Positions 49,191-63,130 of a DNA stretch of 64,000 nucleotides are shown here, piece after piece. Location: assembly GCA_963965975.1 (NCBI GenBank), contig OZ014412.1, positions 12,848,849-12,912,848 of the forward strand, given 5' to 3'. Within the stretch, counting starts at the first letter, position 1. Every line of letters begins with the position of its first letter. The notes beneath the pieces are model-generated. The model saw only the letters and a list, made by a program, of their open reading frames with translations, had not been told where the DNA came from and did no database searches. The DNA is from Xestospongia bergquistia. Taxonomy: Eukaryota > Porifera > Demospongiae > Haplosclerida > Petrosiidae. The position numbers and the translations under genes are program-made.

Positions 49191-52100
49191 AATGAGAACA
49201 AAGAAAACCCATAAAATATCCATTATTAAAAAGTAGTATTACTGGCACTATTTGATGTCTGAGTTTGCTGTACATAGTATCTCCAAAATATCTTATAAGT
49301 ATAATGTAGTTATACATTGGAACATCTAAGACAGTTTACAAAAATAGATGACTGTGAAGACAAATAACAGAAATGACTAAAAAATCTTGACTTGTCATGT
49401 CTCAAAAGTTATACTTGAAAACAGAGAAACCTAAAAATTTAAAATGCTATTCATCAACGTTTACAATTCCCAATTATAACAATGATTTGATGATATAAAC
49501 TTAACAGACTACACTTAAAATATATGAAGTACTTAACAGCTATACTTGGGATAAACCTGATATACAACAGTATAATTACCACTAGTTATATGTACAGATT
49601 GCAAATGCAAATTTATTTATACCTAGTGTGTACCTTCAACTGCATCATCAACAGCCTGTAAGACAGCATAGATATGTGTCCCATCTAATAAGAAAATAAC
49701 ATATAAAAGTATAGTCTATGTTATTGCATACCTAAAGGTCCATCTGGTATATTGGTATGGAAAGGAACTATGGCAGGTAATGGGGTAGAATCTACATTAA
49801 AATAATGTTAATCATTGATTTCTACATATAATAAGCTTTTTGTAAACTAACCAATAAGCCAACATCTTTGTCTTTCATTTGTTAACTGTAATTTTGGCAA
49901 GTTCTTCTCAATACTACATCTAATGGATGGAGGATCATCTTTATATGATATTAACACAGGATGTAACTTGTATCCTGTTTTCTGATGTTGTTGTTGACAG
50001 GACACTGTTACTTCAGCTTTTAAAGCTCCTTTTTCATATGCAAGTATATCACCACATGTTGATATGGCTTCACAGATAACTTGACGAAGTCGAAAGATTT
50101 TTTGGTAAGGCTAATATAATACACTTCAATCCAATAGAATCTGTCAACTAGAAGAACTGAGCCAAATAGATCTACTGAGGTATCAAGTAAAATAGCGTAA
50201 CGGAGCTGTGTGGAAAATGTAGATAAACGTGTTTCACGACTAATATATAATTGAGGCTTCTCTTCTCGAGTAACAAGAGCAACCACTACAGCAGGAAATA
50301 CACCCTAAACAAAACAAACAGAAATATAATTGTAAGTGTGACTAAAAGTAGAGCCACAACCAATTAACTAATCTATAAGAGCGTATTTTCATACCTGAGG
50401 AACAACTTTAGTCTCAAAAGCAATTATCATTGGATTACATGACATTCTAAGTACACTTGTATCTTCTTCAGTGATATGACATGGTGGTAACACGACTGGC
50501 ATAAAGTATTGCTTTTGGGTTTAGTTTGAAGAAAGAGGAGCAAGGATACAGAAATATCTAAGCAATTTAAGAAACTTCTCTTCTGAAAACAGAGGAGCAA
50601 CAAAGGAAGGCAAAGCTTACCAAGTAAAGAACTATCAAATACTCCATCTTCATGAAAAATCTGCTTAGCATCTACTTCTATGCACTGATTTACTGGTAAA
50701 ATATCTTCTAGCGATTCAACAAATGAAAATCGTATAAGAGCTGAAAGCATATCAAGAAGATATTGAGGATTAGTAAAAATAACATTAGGAAGCACTTTTG
50801 GAAAAAAGAGGAACGAGGCCATGGAATGAAGATATATGATGGATTTCAGTACATCATTACGAACTATTTCTAGATTAAGTCCAATACTACAACAGGAGTC
50901 AAATGATATCATGCCGTGTTCCTCTTGTGATGCTTCCTCTGTTAGATGCATTCCCAACATGTAATAACGCACTGGTATTGGTACAGTTATACCAATGTGC
51001 TTCTGATATGACATGATAATTATGCTCACGGAAATACGAAGATATCTTTACGTGATTCCACCAACAAAGGTTGTCAACTGGAAATAAAAGCTTAAATTGC
51101 AGGATTACCCTTATAGAAAATAAAATGATCTTGAAATTTATGAAGGGTTGAGAGAATCTGCTCATTCTTTTTATGCAATATCTCTAATATCTTTTATTTT
51201 GAGCCTTTCATCTTGTCATAATAGGTGCCAATTATCATAAAAAATGGGAAGCGTTTGTTTCCTTTCACTACTACTGCATTCTTAGAAGCAACTATAGATC
51301 GCACAAAATGCTCTATAAGCTGTAGGTTAGTCATTTGCATCTCACTAGGTTGACTGAGCAATTTGCCATCAGTGAGAAAGAGAACTGAGGCTTATCAGAA
51401 AGTTTTTCTGTTAATTTTGTGCAAATAATGTTCATTGTATTACCATGAACAAATGCTCGTGATACATCAGCAAATTGTGGCTGACCACCACTATCAACAA
51501 TATTTATCCACGTGGTTTTATGGAGGAGATCTTCTGATTTTTTTTTTTTGTTTAGTAAGGATTTCTACCATATCAGTAGAATAGTGGTAAGTATCAGGCT
51601 GTCGTGACAAAGGTGTTAATTCCTTAAAAGCAGTAGTTTTGTTGTTTTCTGGACTGTTAGAGGTGTGGTGTAGTATATCTAGTCCTGACTGTACTGGTTG
51701 ATGATCTTGTAAAGAAGCCACCTCAGCTGGAACAGGTGATTCATTAGCAGATAAATCACATTCTTCTAGAGCAAAGTTCTGTTCTGTTGACTCCAGTAAA
51801 ATATTTTCACCTAAATGTGGCATTGGGTCAACTGATAAAATGCTGTCATTAGCATTTTCTGATATTTAAGGATTGTTTTTCACAGACTCATTTTCAATGG
51901 CAATAATGGCATCTGGGAGCAGGTCAAGACCTGTAATTGTTAACAAAAACTTGCCATCATTACATTCTGCCACTCTTTTTATTGCACGAACTGGTCTCAT
52001 TGCTAACGTTGTACTATCATGAACTTTAAGTGGAGGCCATTTGAATAATAAGGACTTGAATGATGTTTTTCCAACACAAGGAGGCCCATTAGAACCAATC

Positions 52101-52836
52101 GCAGGTTAGTAAGATGAACAACACCTTTGTGGAGACCACATTTCAAATGATTGAGTGAAACCAGCCATAAGTCTACATTATAAAAGATATAAAGAAAAGC
52201 AAATTAAGTATAATTATTATGTGATCTATGTTTGTGTTAAATAATTTTGTCATTTGTCAATATTACTGGAGTTAGACAAAACAGTATGAAATAAAATTGA
52301 TGTCATGACTCCACAAACAATGACATTCTCTCTTTATGGGTAAAATAAAGACAATATGGATGTATTGTATTACTGTAGCAGTGGTGGATTCAATTAACTG
52401 ACCAATGATCGCTGAATATAATATGATAGAATGCATGCAATAGTTACAGAATACATACTTGTATCAGTTAACACTCTCAAAACATGATGATTAGGTGCCA
52501 AATCAAGTACAGTTTTACAATCCTGTGATAAGAAGAAGAGAAATTCAATAACACAATATCAAAACTAATATGCTGTCTATTATTTTGCAATGTCTATTAT
52601 TTTGTAATGTCTCCACTATTATATTGCAGTATACTAGATTATGGAAATGATTGATTGTAGATTTTATTCATATCAACTTGGCAAATATAAAAAACTTAAG
52701 CATAAGACCTCATGCTTATGTTCTTATCTATAAAATATAATTCTACTTAACACAATATTAGTCATGTTTGGATTCTGTGTTACAAAACATTCGTGTACTC
52801 CTCTGAGTGTATATTAAATAAAAAGTAATATTGTTA

Positions 52837-52930
52837 CATATTTCTTAATTCAATATTGGACTATTAGCAGCAAAAATATATAAGTGTATATGTTTACTGC
52901 TAATAGTCCAATATTAAATTAAGAAATATG
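52837..52930. repeat. 94-bp foldback element with ~38-bp arms
   Basis: Arms 52837-52874 and 52893-52930 are inverted copies with about two mismatches, separated by an 18-base AT-rich loop. Each arm contains AATATTGGACTATTAGCAG or its complement. It lies in an intron of the ankyrin-Roc gene. It could be a miniature inverted-repeat element or a transcribed hairpin. Confidence 0.93.
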
Positions 52931-54649
52931 AAGCACTATTAATTTTTATTATATATATAAGAGCAACATGTACTTATTCTTATAATTACAATGTGTTGAT
53001 TTTACAATACATGTACCTGTAATAATATTGCATGCCACAATTATTTTGTGCTTGTTAAATGCATTATTTGACACAAGCAAAACACATAATGCAAGTAATA
53101 TAAAACAATTTAAAGGAAAAAAAATGTAGGAATGATTAGGCTAAATACGAGAGAAACATATATGGATGAAAAAAATCCATATAAAATCACAACATGATAC
53201 CCAATGAACATCAACCTTAGAATTCATAAGTATATGGTTCTGAAAACCTATATACCTGTATAAAAATAAAGGTCACCTGATTATTTTCAATCCTGGATAT
53301 TCACCACTGAAAGACTAATATATATGAAATTGTAGCTAAGAGTCCAGACTTTTACTGTAAAATTCTGGTTACATATGAAAGTTTTATTGCACTAATTTAT
53401 TTTTCATCACCACTGTTTGTTTCCTAGATCTTTCTTATTTAAAAAGTTTCATTTTACTTGGTTGTCATTCTTTTTGGGTATTTATAACATTGGTTTGACT
53501 TTATGAACCATTGCTGATACAATCATTAAAATAACCTAGCAAATCTGTGGAGACTCAATCAACTTTTAACTGATGATGATCATTTTTTTAAGCCATCCAT
53601 TTACAAGACCTGTGTTTAATTTGTAATTTAAATGTGATAATTGTTATGTAAGATTTAAGAGACACTTTATCATTGTGTGAACACTACTATTGAAATTTAT
53701 ACAAAATATTATTTGAAGAGTTTGCATTAAGTGTTGAAAATGAAGGCACTGAAAGCAATGGTGATGAAAATTAATCTGGAATTTCATGCTACTGAGAGAA
53801 TAATTCAATTCAGGATGAAGGGCTAGAGATAATTTTACTGGAAAATTTAGCAATAATGAAATGTGAGCTATTGGAAAGAAAACAACAAGCTATACTCATG
53901 TTTTTGTTGACAAGTCTACATGTAATGTGGAGTTGGATAAGCAATTAAAGAAAGTTAAGTAAGCAGATCTTCAAAAGAGGAGAAGATAAAGATACAAGAA
54001 AGCAGTAGGTAAGATGGGAAATACTTTTTGACTTATCTAGAAGCCACATTAGCTGTGAAAACATTCATAAGGGAAAATAAATGTTAATAACTTTCTTTGT
54101 TATAAGAAACATAATTACTCTGCTTAATGATAAAAGCTGTTCTAAAGAACATACTAGTTAATATTATAATCAAGGGGGTGATCAAACCTGCTCAGAATTG
54201 TACTTTAAACTAGTAAATGACTTTTTCTAAAAAAGAACAAGAATTATATTTCCTATGGTGTGTACTTAATGCATTAACTGTTACTATATTCTCCAACAGC
54301 ACTCAATTGTGAATGAAAGATTGATACCATTAGTTTTAGTAATAACAGAGTGCAAGAAGAGACAACTCTTCCCATCAGTACCCCTCTCTGACTCTTTGGC
54401 TATTCTTAAGAACTATAGTCAACTTTACTAGGTTCATGTATTTACAGTTGATGTTGAACAGAATGGTCAAGGGTGATAATGTCAACTAAAGTCAACCTGC
54501 AGTTTTTGTTATAATATGTTCTTGTGAAATAAATTCTAGAATAATCACAGACAGTACAGGGCTGTTTTGCAAATGCAATTGCATGTTTTGTTTACAAGAA
54601 ACATGCAAGTCAAGGACCATTTTTAGATGTTATATCAATACAAGCAAAA

Positions 54650-55370
54650 GCATAACAACCACTGGGTGTCATATATGTTATACAAACAAGAGTATTATTA
54701 TTGTATATACAAGTACAACACTTGTAAAGAGAAGGTGCTACATCATGATTATAAGTAAATGACAACATTATATGTGATGTATGAATTAAATGTATATGGT
54801 ACTAACTTTATCATCAGCATCTGGATTAGCTCCTCTGTTAATCAAAAGCGCAGCAACTTCAGTCTCTCCCTTACTTGCAGCATGATGCATAGGAGTTCTC
54901 TTGTCCTAAAATATATAGATACCTTTATTAACACTATACAAAGTAATACATGTACATAGGCTGTACTGGTACACTATGTCCAAATGTTGGCTATTCCTAA
55001 TGTATCAGAGAAAAACTGTTAAATACTGTTATGTAGGTGTAGTATGGTACAAGTTATATACAATTAGTTTATTTGTATTAAACATTTGCACAAAAATAAT
55101 TGTATAATAATGCTATAACTTCTATGTTGATATAACATTAATCTGGAGTATACAGAGACAACATTATCATGACATGTGTATACAGATTGGAGAATGGCAG
55201 ACAGAAGGGAACATGCTAGCCAAAATTGTAAATTAACACAAAATCCATTACAATCTCCATTTTATGAAGATTTTTGCAATAAATTCAATAATAGCAATTT
55301 TAAATTTTCTACAATATGTTATGAAACTGTAAGCACATGTTTTTATAAAGATGAACTTAAATGAAATTTT
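54650..55370. repeat. Segmental duplicate D carrying an ankyrin exon
   Basis: About 700 bases covering intron, one intact ankyrin exon (54807-54905) and further intron. It aligns over most of its length with 56080-56780 and 61680-62350; shared landmarks include TATGTGATGTAT, GTACACTATG and GCACATGTT. Confidence 0.85.
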
Positions 55371-56079
55371 GCACAAGACACTTTGGATGATAATTCTGTA
55401 TTACAATTTTAAAATATATTTTGTATTGTTTATGTTACATTCAGGAATGCACAGTACTCATAAGAACTAGGAATCATTGAGTGTCATAAGAAAGCCAAAC
55501 GGACAAAATGTAATATCTGGATGAGATAATATTAAGTAAAATATTTAATGTTTCTGTTTCTTTTCAAATGATTTTGAATGACACTACAGTAGTTTTATAG
55601 TTTATACTAAAGTTATAATTCTTTGAATTGATTTACAATAAGAATTGTTTCTTTCATAAATGCCACAATTACTTTGTGTTTTTAAAATTATTTTTTTATA
55701 CAATTGAAATACTTACTATAAGATAATATAAAGCAATTTAAAATGGAAACATGTAGGGATGACAATCCCCAAAAAAGTTAACGTTCTCTTTACTCAACCC
55801 ATTGAAATAGGTGACAGCATTGAAGCTGTTGAGAAGGATATCCAATGTGTCAAATTCAGGACACAGAGCAACAAGTTCAAGTCTTTTAGCCAACTTCCTT
55901 TTATATTATAAAAAGTACAGTCAGTGGGAAGAGCAACTGTTGCTCAAAACACTTGTTTTTAAAATGCAACATGCCTAACAAAAGAGGTACATTGCTACAA
56001 ATTTTTAACATTCACTAACATGGGTAAAAGAAAATTTGCCATTTCTGTTCAGATCAAAGACTATATAATAAGAAATTAT

Positions 56080-56780
56080 GTCAGTGCTAACTATAAGTAC
56101 CATTCACTATATGTCATGTATGTAAGACACAGGAGTATTATTATTATATATACAAGTATGTCATCTTGTAAAGACGAGTGCTACATCTTGATTTTATGTA
56201 CATGACAATATTATATGCGATGTATAAAATAAAATTTATATGGTACTAACTTTATCAACTGCATGTAGATTAGCTCTGCTGTTCGATCAAAAGTGTAGCA
56301 ACTCCTGTCTTTCCATTACATGCAGCAACATGCAAAGGAGTCCTCTTGTTCTAGAATATATTGAAAAAATACAAAGTAAAATATGTATATAGACTTTATT
56401 AGTACACTATAACAAAATTTTGGCTAATAATAATGTATCACAGAATAACTGTTAATTACTATTATGTGGGGGTAGTATGGTACAGGTTTTTACAACCAGT
56501 TTGCTTGTATAATACATTTTCACACACTAAAACTTCATAAACAAGGTATGACTTCTCATGTTAACATGACATATCAGACAGGATAGAACATCTACTATAG
56601 AAAATGTAGATTAACACAAAACCATTATAATCTCATGTTCATAAAGGTTTTTCATAATAAACTCATTGATATTAATTTTCAAAATCTCTACTATATGGTA
56701 TAAGGCAGTATGCACATGTTATTATGGTATAAGAAGAAATAAAGAGGTATATTCTGCCCAAGACTGTATGCATGATAATT
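56080..56780. repeat. Segmental duplicate C carrying a damaged ankyrin exon
   Basis: Aligns with duplicates D and A. Its ankyrin exon (56251-56350) is 100 bases instead of 99; the extra base lies after the TTTTGATC segment and breaks the frame before the SRANLHAVDK stretch. Confidence 0.85.
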
Positions 56781-57003
56781 CTGTATTATAATGTTATAAT
56801 AATATTAAGGAATGCACAGTATTAATAAGATGGAGGAATTACAAAGTGAAATGACATAAAAGAACATCATATCTAGATGAGGTAATATTAAATGAACGAT
56901 TTAGTAAGTGATTTTCTGATTTATCTAATGTTTTTCTTGTTATTCAAATGACTTGGAATGACACTACAAGTATTTTTCATAATTTATAGTAGTGATGTAA
57001 GTT

Positions 57004-58330
57004 TCTAGAAATGACTAACAATCACAATTATTTCTACCATAAAAGCCTACTTTATGCTCTTAATATAAATCTGATGATCTACTTTGTTGCTGTTATAGGT
57101 GTAGATTAACAACCAACCATTAAACTTATACAAGATAAGAAATGGATGACACAAGGGCACTGAGTAGTTAGTTCTAGGGTTGTAGATATATTAGTGCTGA
57201 TTATTCTATAGGTAGCTATGAGTCTACCCACTCATAAAATGAGCCTCTAGTACATGTAGTGGAAGTCATAGATTTTACAGGCTACTTCTATGACATGAAA
57301 TATAACAATAAACTGCCTTGTCTGTTGATAATGTTTGAATCTTTCTCTTTTACTTGTTTTTGCATAATTACTGACACTTTCATGAGGACAATGATAAAGT
57401 AATCGAATTAGATTTTCTCAAAGAGCATCCAGAATTCCTCTATGTTACCTGTATTGAGCTGACAGTGATCTTATAGTATTTGCAAATGCTCTATTGATCC
57501 TTTTTCTGGAAATTATGGTTGAAAGTCTAAACACTGGGTGCAAATGAACTGGCCATCATTTATACCATAAACTATTAATAAAGAAAAACACTAATGTATG
57601 TATTCAAACAAAATTTTTATCATATATTTTTTTATATAAAAATGGGATAGGGAGGATTGATCACGAAATGTTTATTCTTCCTACACGAGTTATGTTGCTA
57701 TATTTAGACACCCATCCTGACAACTGGATATTTGCTTTGACTTTAATGTCTGAGATATCTGTGCTAAAGAAGTAATTCTGTTTCTTTTATCTCTTTTGCC
57801 ACTTTTGGAAAGTTGTCACAAATACCACCGGCTAAAGAAGCATATTTTAGGTACTGTACCAATGTTTCTGTTACCCATAGCCTGTTATCATGGTGCAGAA
57901 ACAATAATTTTACTTGAGTTATTCAAGTCAGCACTAGAGTAAATCAGTACAATGAGAAAAAACTGAGCCAGACTTTAATACTACATACAGACAGTGTTTT
58001 TGGCAGTCCTTACTCAAAGAACTTGTCTCAACATTGGCACTTTGTAATCCTCTACCTACAATTTTTTTGTGAATATGACTTTCAGTATGTACAGCTGAAA
58101 TGTCATAATATCTATGACTAGAGTAAATTTTAAGTCCATTTTTAGCTACTGCATAAATTAACTGTTTCAAATAGTAACTTTGACAAGCAAAAGGGCATAT
58201 TAATATGTGTCCAGTGTATTTTTTACAGTACAATTTATTACATGTTGTACTGTACATAAGATAGATATTATAATTAGAAGGATGGATAATTAAGAGCATG
58301 GTGTAAAAGCAACAGGAACACATGTAATAT
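57004..58330. repeat. Intronic duplicate, partner of 62370-63130
   Basis: Shared blocks include ACTAACAATCA, CCATAAAAG, AATATAAATCTGATG and, further on, TGTTACCCATAGCCTGTTAT. A 129-codon minus-strand frame (57934-58323) lies inside but is not conserved as an open frame in the partner, so it is not called a gene. Confidence 0.7.
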
Positions 58331-61300
58331 CTGTTTGTGTCAATACTGAGTCAACTATTTTGCAAGTGATGTACTCTATAATTCATTGTTGTTAATTGTT
58401 ATTAAAATATTATGATTAATATGGGCAATAGTTTATCATGATCCACTTCATATATCATTTTATAAGCTTATAAAAGTAATTAACATTCTGAAAATTCTAA
58501 TTTACAAGCACACTTTATCTCTCAATGTAAAATGTCAGAGCACATTTCTCTAAGTAATAAATAGTATCCTGTAATATTTACTTTGTTGCTAATGTGAGTT
58601 TCAAACAAATCAAGTAACAGAATGGAATAAACATATTGAAGGTTATATTAAATATAGTCATGCTGTTTATAATGTGTTGATATGAAGTCTTTTGAAAGTT
58701 GGAGACAATTTCATTCTAGCTTATAGACTAATTGATGACATTGGGTCAGTCAAATCCATACTCACATGCACAACTTTAAACACAACAGGACTTTGTTACA
58801 CACTAAAACAATATTTTTTTATAATCTCTGACATCAGCCAGATCATCTAAATTATGTAAAATTTAATAGGCACTGTACATTACAGGTACTAAATCAATCT
58901 CTTTTAATATAACTACTTCAATAATCACTTTGAAATTTTTTTTGTAAGTGTTTTAGCAGTGTTTATATAAAATTTATACAAGTCACAAATAACTATAAAT
59001 TACAATTGTTGATAACAACATTACATACAAAATATAGTCATAGACAACATGCTTAATAACGTTAATCCTTACTTTGTCAATGGCATCTAGTAATACCCCA
59101 GAATTTATTAGCATTTGAGCTATCTCAGAATAGCCTTTGTAAGCAGCCCAGTGAAGAGGAGTATTCTTGCTCTAAATAAAAGATATGTCAGTATTTATGA
59201 TCAATCATAGCATTAGTATTCATTGTGACTATCTATAATATGTTTGTAGATTTAAATGTTTGTCCTATTATGTTACATAGCTTTTATCTAATTATTTATA
59301 GTCTCATGACAAATGTGTCGTCAATGATCTCATTACTATAACTATATAATGTAATCCTTATTGTTATGCAACAAAACTGGCAAGTAAAATTTAAAGCAAG
59401 GTCCACAGCGTAATATCTGACAGTCTGCACCTACTAGGGAAATTTGTATAGATGATAATGCCATAGAATGAGTGGTCTATATGATAACCCAAGATTCAGC
59501 CTTTAGGACTATAAATGAAGCTTGTGTATACAGAGTAACCCATACATTAATTGTTTTTTTTTATTCTTTCAGTTTGTATACAAGGCTTAAAGTCTTCATG
59601 ATCACTTTACAAACCTGAAACTAACAACTATAAAAGTAGATAGAAGTTATCCAATTTAAGTTTGTTGTTAATTATAATTTTATCAGTCTAAAAGAATGAT
59701 CTAGCAATCAAATTGCTATATAATATTACTAATAGTTTTCATTGATATAGATGTGACTAAATGAAGAGATGAAATGTACACATTGTCCTTAGTATTTTGA
59801 GACATTATTAGTTTGAGATGTTTCCACATGTGTCAATTAATATTAATACTGCTGTTATTATGAAACACTAATAATTGCAATGTCCAAACAAGTGTCAAAC
59901 CACAGGGTGTAGTCTCTATACATGATATCACACCATGAGAAAATAGTGCATTTAGTTTTATATACTAACACAAATAAACAATTGTCATATATATCCAGTC
60001 ATATTATAAGTGTTAATGATTATAGAGAGGTGTGTTTAGAGTATTAAATATATATATATATATTGTTAAGGACTGCTCTTGAATAGACAATATTCAAAAT
60101 CATTGTATCATCTTATTCAGTCTACAATATCAACTCCATAATATCCATTACTATAATGTAAACTGTCAACTCCAGTGACCAGTATTAGTATCCAGTGAAG
60201 ATATTATGGTTGTAGTCCAGCAATATTTGAGGTAATTAGAGTATAGCTAAGACTAATATGATGTCAACAGAACACATGAATAGGTCATTGATATTATTAT
60301 TATAAAGAAAATATCTGTATATGAAGCCCTATTTCTTGGTTCTTTGTTAATGACAAGAAATCCTGTTTGTAACCTGTTCTAGAACAGCTTAATAATTATA
60401 TTTGTTTATTATTCATAGTTGATATAGTATAGTATTAATCTTTGTGATATTAACAGGTTATATTATATAAAAATTTCAAATTTGGGGATTAAGACTCAAT
60501 TATAACATACACCTACATCAGACATGATACTGACTACAGATATAATGTATCATAATTAGCTTTATTGATGACAATAACCAAGGTGGTACATTATTCATTT
60601 AGATCTTTGATCAATACATATATACTGAAACAGTGCCATGTATTAGAATATCTAGGAGCCTTGTTACATTATATTCTTGTATAATTGGCATATTTTTGTG
60701 TTAAAGAGTGATTTTAATGAAAACATTGTAAGACTGCTTAGTGTTATACAACGTGTCTTGTTGACTCCACCCACATAGAAATGTAAAGTACTTTGGATAA
60801 CATCCTTGTATTATGACTGCTCATCAGACAAAAATGAATGAACAATTGATGAAACAATGATAGATAGAAGCAGCTGGCTGTGAATTACATGACACAAAAA
60901 TTAATGTTGTTTACTGAAGTTTTTAATGTTAGTTAACTCAATTTTGTGAGTAGTAGCAAGAACTTTATTATATGCAACTTAATTTTATCTTTCATTTTTA
61001 GTGTAGATTAAATCTTGTTCTGCTACAAATACTTGACTAGAGCTATGTTCAAAACTGCATTGTCTGTAGATGACTGATAGTATTTAATACTAAAAATATA
61101 GGCAAAGAAACAGATAATGAGACACTTCAAGCATGATCAATTATATCAATCGTTGTAGAACTAATGATGATTAATGTTAATAAATTCACTAGTTGCTATA
61201 TGTGTCAGTCACTCTTCACTTTTAATTGTCACATGCAACAATATAACTTAACAAAGCAAGCCAAAATGCAGACATAAAAATATAGTTAACATATGATCAA

Positions 61301-61679
61301 AAGCCATTATTAATACTGTGTGTCCGGCAGCAAAAATGCTTATAAGACTTCAAATGAATGTGAAACAACATAATGATTCATATTGAGCAGGTATTTTATT
61401 GGAAAGGTATGCATTATCATCAATTTTGGACACACAGGTACACAATAGAAGCTGAAGATTAATCATACACTTTTGGTTAGAGTTTGTGCTATATCTTTCA
61501 AAGTAAATCCTAGAATATTCTCACACATGGATAATAAGGTTTTGGAATGCATTTGAATCGCTTGTTCAAAATAAGCATGCATGTCATTGATTTTTAGAAT
61601 TCACTAACATGGAAAAGAATTTGCCTTCTCTACTGATATTAAAATTTATCTTATACAAAGTTGTATCAATGCTAACTAA

Positions 61680-62350
61680 AAGTACCAATGATTTAGTGTC
61701 ATGCATGTTATACACACAAAAGTATTATTCTTAATATTATTGTATAGACAGGTATGATACCTTGCAAAGATGAGGTGCTAAACCATAATTTGGTGTACAT
61801 GACAACATTATATGTGATGTATAAAGTAAATTTATACGGCACTCACTTTATCAACTGCATCTAGATTTGCTCTGCTTTTAATCAAGAGTTCTACAACTTC
61901 AGTCCTTCCATTACATATGGCATCATGCAAAGGAGTTATCATGTTCTAAAAGTTAATGAAAATATTAATAATCTATACAAAGTAACACATGTACACAGAC
62001 TGTACTAGTACACTATGACAAAATGTTGGCTAATATTAATGTATCACAAAATAACTGTTAATTACTGTGCATGTAGTATGGTACATGTTTTCTACAACCA
62101 GGTTGCTTGTATAATACATTATTGTACAGTGTAACTAAATAAACAAGCTATGACTTCTATTGTTGACTTAAAATTGCAAAGAGGATAAATTTGTACCATA
62201 GAAAATGTAGACACAAAATCCATTATATCTCCAGTTCATAAAAGGTTTTTCACAATAAACTCAATAATACTAATTTTCAAAGTCTCTACAATATGATATG
62301 AGGCAGTATGCACATGTTATTATATCAACAGAGAAGAAATTTTGCACAAG
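61680..62350. repeat. Segmental duplicate A carrying an ankyrin exon
   Basis: Third member of the ankyrin-exon duplicate set, with an intact exon at 61847-61945. Its intron flanks match those of C more closely than D. Confidence 0.85.
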
Positions 62351-62369
62351 ATTCTACCCATTATAACTA

Positions 62370-63130
62370 ACAATCAATTATTTTTACCATAAAAGGCTAC
62401 TTAATGCTGTCAATATAAATCTGATGGTGTACTTTGTTTATCATATCTGTAGATAACACAGTGGATCATTAAACTTACAAAACGAAGAAAAATGGACAAA
62501 GCAATAGCATTGACTAGTTAGTGCTAAGATTGTAGGCATGTTAGTGCTGTTACCCATAGCCTGTTATTATGGTGTAGAAAAGATAACTTTTCTGTACAAT
62601 TAGCAATAATTCAGCTAGAGTTTATTATTACATAGTCAGTGTTTTTGACAGTCTTTGCTCAAGTGTGTATGTTAAACATAAATATTATATTCTTTATTAA
62701 AATGTTAGAAAAATTAAATTGCAAATTTACAATGTTAATCCAACAGTATAACAACATTGTATAAATTTACAACGTTAATGCAACAGTATAAAAACATTGT
62801 ATAATTTACAATGTTAAGCTATGAGTTCCATCACACATACATAAATGTCATACTATCTCTGACTAGACCTTCTCACATAATATAAATCCATTATCAACTA
62901 CTGCATATATGGAATGTCTCAAGTAATAACTTTGATAAGTAATGAGAGTATATTCATATGTCTCCATTGCATGTTTCACAGTTCAATATATTACACGTTG
63001 TACAGTAAAATTATGGTATAAATACAAGAAAATACAACAGGAGCACACAAAATATCTGTTTGTGGCAATACTGAGTTAACTATTTTGTACTCTATCATTT
63101 CTTGTTGTTATTGTTATTAAAATAATATAA
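62370..63130. repeat. Intronic duplicate, partner of 57004-58330
   Basis: Collinear with the 57.0-58.4 kb segment but shortened by internal deletions. A short ACATTGTATAAATTTACAA tandem repeat lies at about 62715-62815. Confidence 0.7.

Larger units (their letters stand above)
49634..61945 (-). pseudogene. Ankyrin-Roc-COR (ROCO-like GTPase) gene, disrupted
   Basis: Minus-strand exons in order: ankyrin exons 61945-61847, 59171-59073, 56350-56251 and 54905-54807; a half-repeat exon 52522-52459; the Roc-COR block 52172-50395; then 50304-49852, 49791-49732 and 49684-49634. Each ankyrin exon holds one 33-residue repeat (TPLHxAA core) and ends in phase 0. The Roc part shows the P-loop GPPCVGKTS, the switch II motif IVDSGGQPQFAD and a G4-like TYYD. 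The COR part shows IPVRYYMLGMHLTEEASQEE and LPNVIFTNPQYLLDMLSAL. ROCO proteins are multidomain GTPases. Lesions: a one-base insertion in the 56.3-kb ankyrin exon, a lost base before the P-loop (52085-52087), TAA at 51866, a shift in a 12-T run (51538-51549), TAA at 51194, and shifts near 51020, 50625 and 50100. The start codon and 3' end were not found. Frames downstream of each lesion remain well conserved, so decay is recent or partly artefactual. Confidence 0.75.

Noticed and set aside
57934-58323. 129-codon minus-strand open frame
   Set aside because: It lies in an intronic duplicate whose partner (62.4-63.1 kb) does not keep the frame open. No family motif or splice context.
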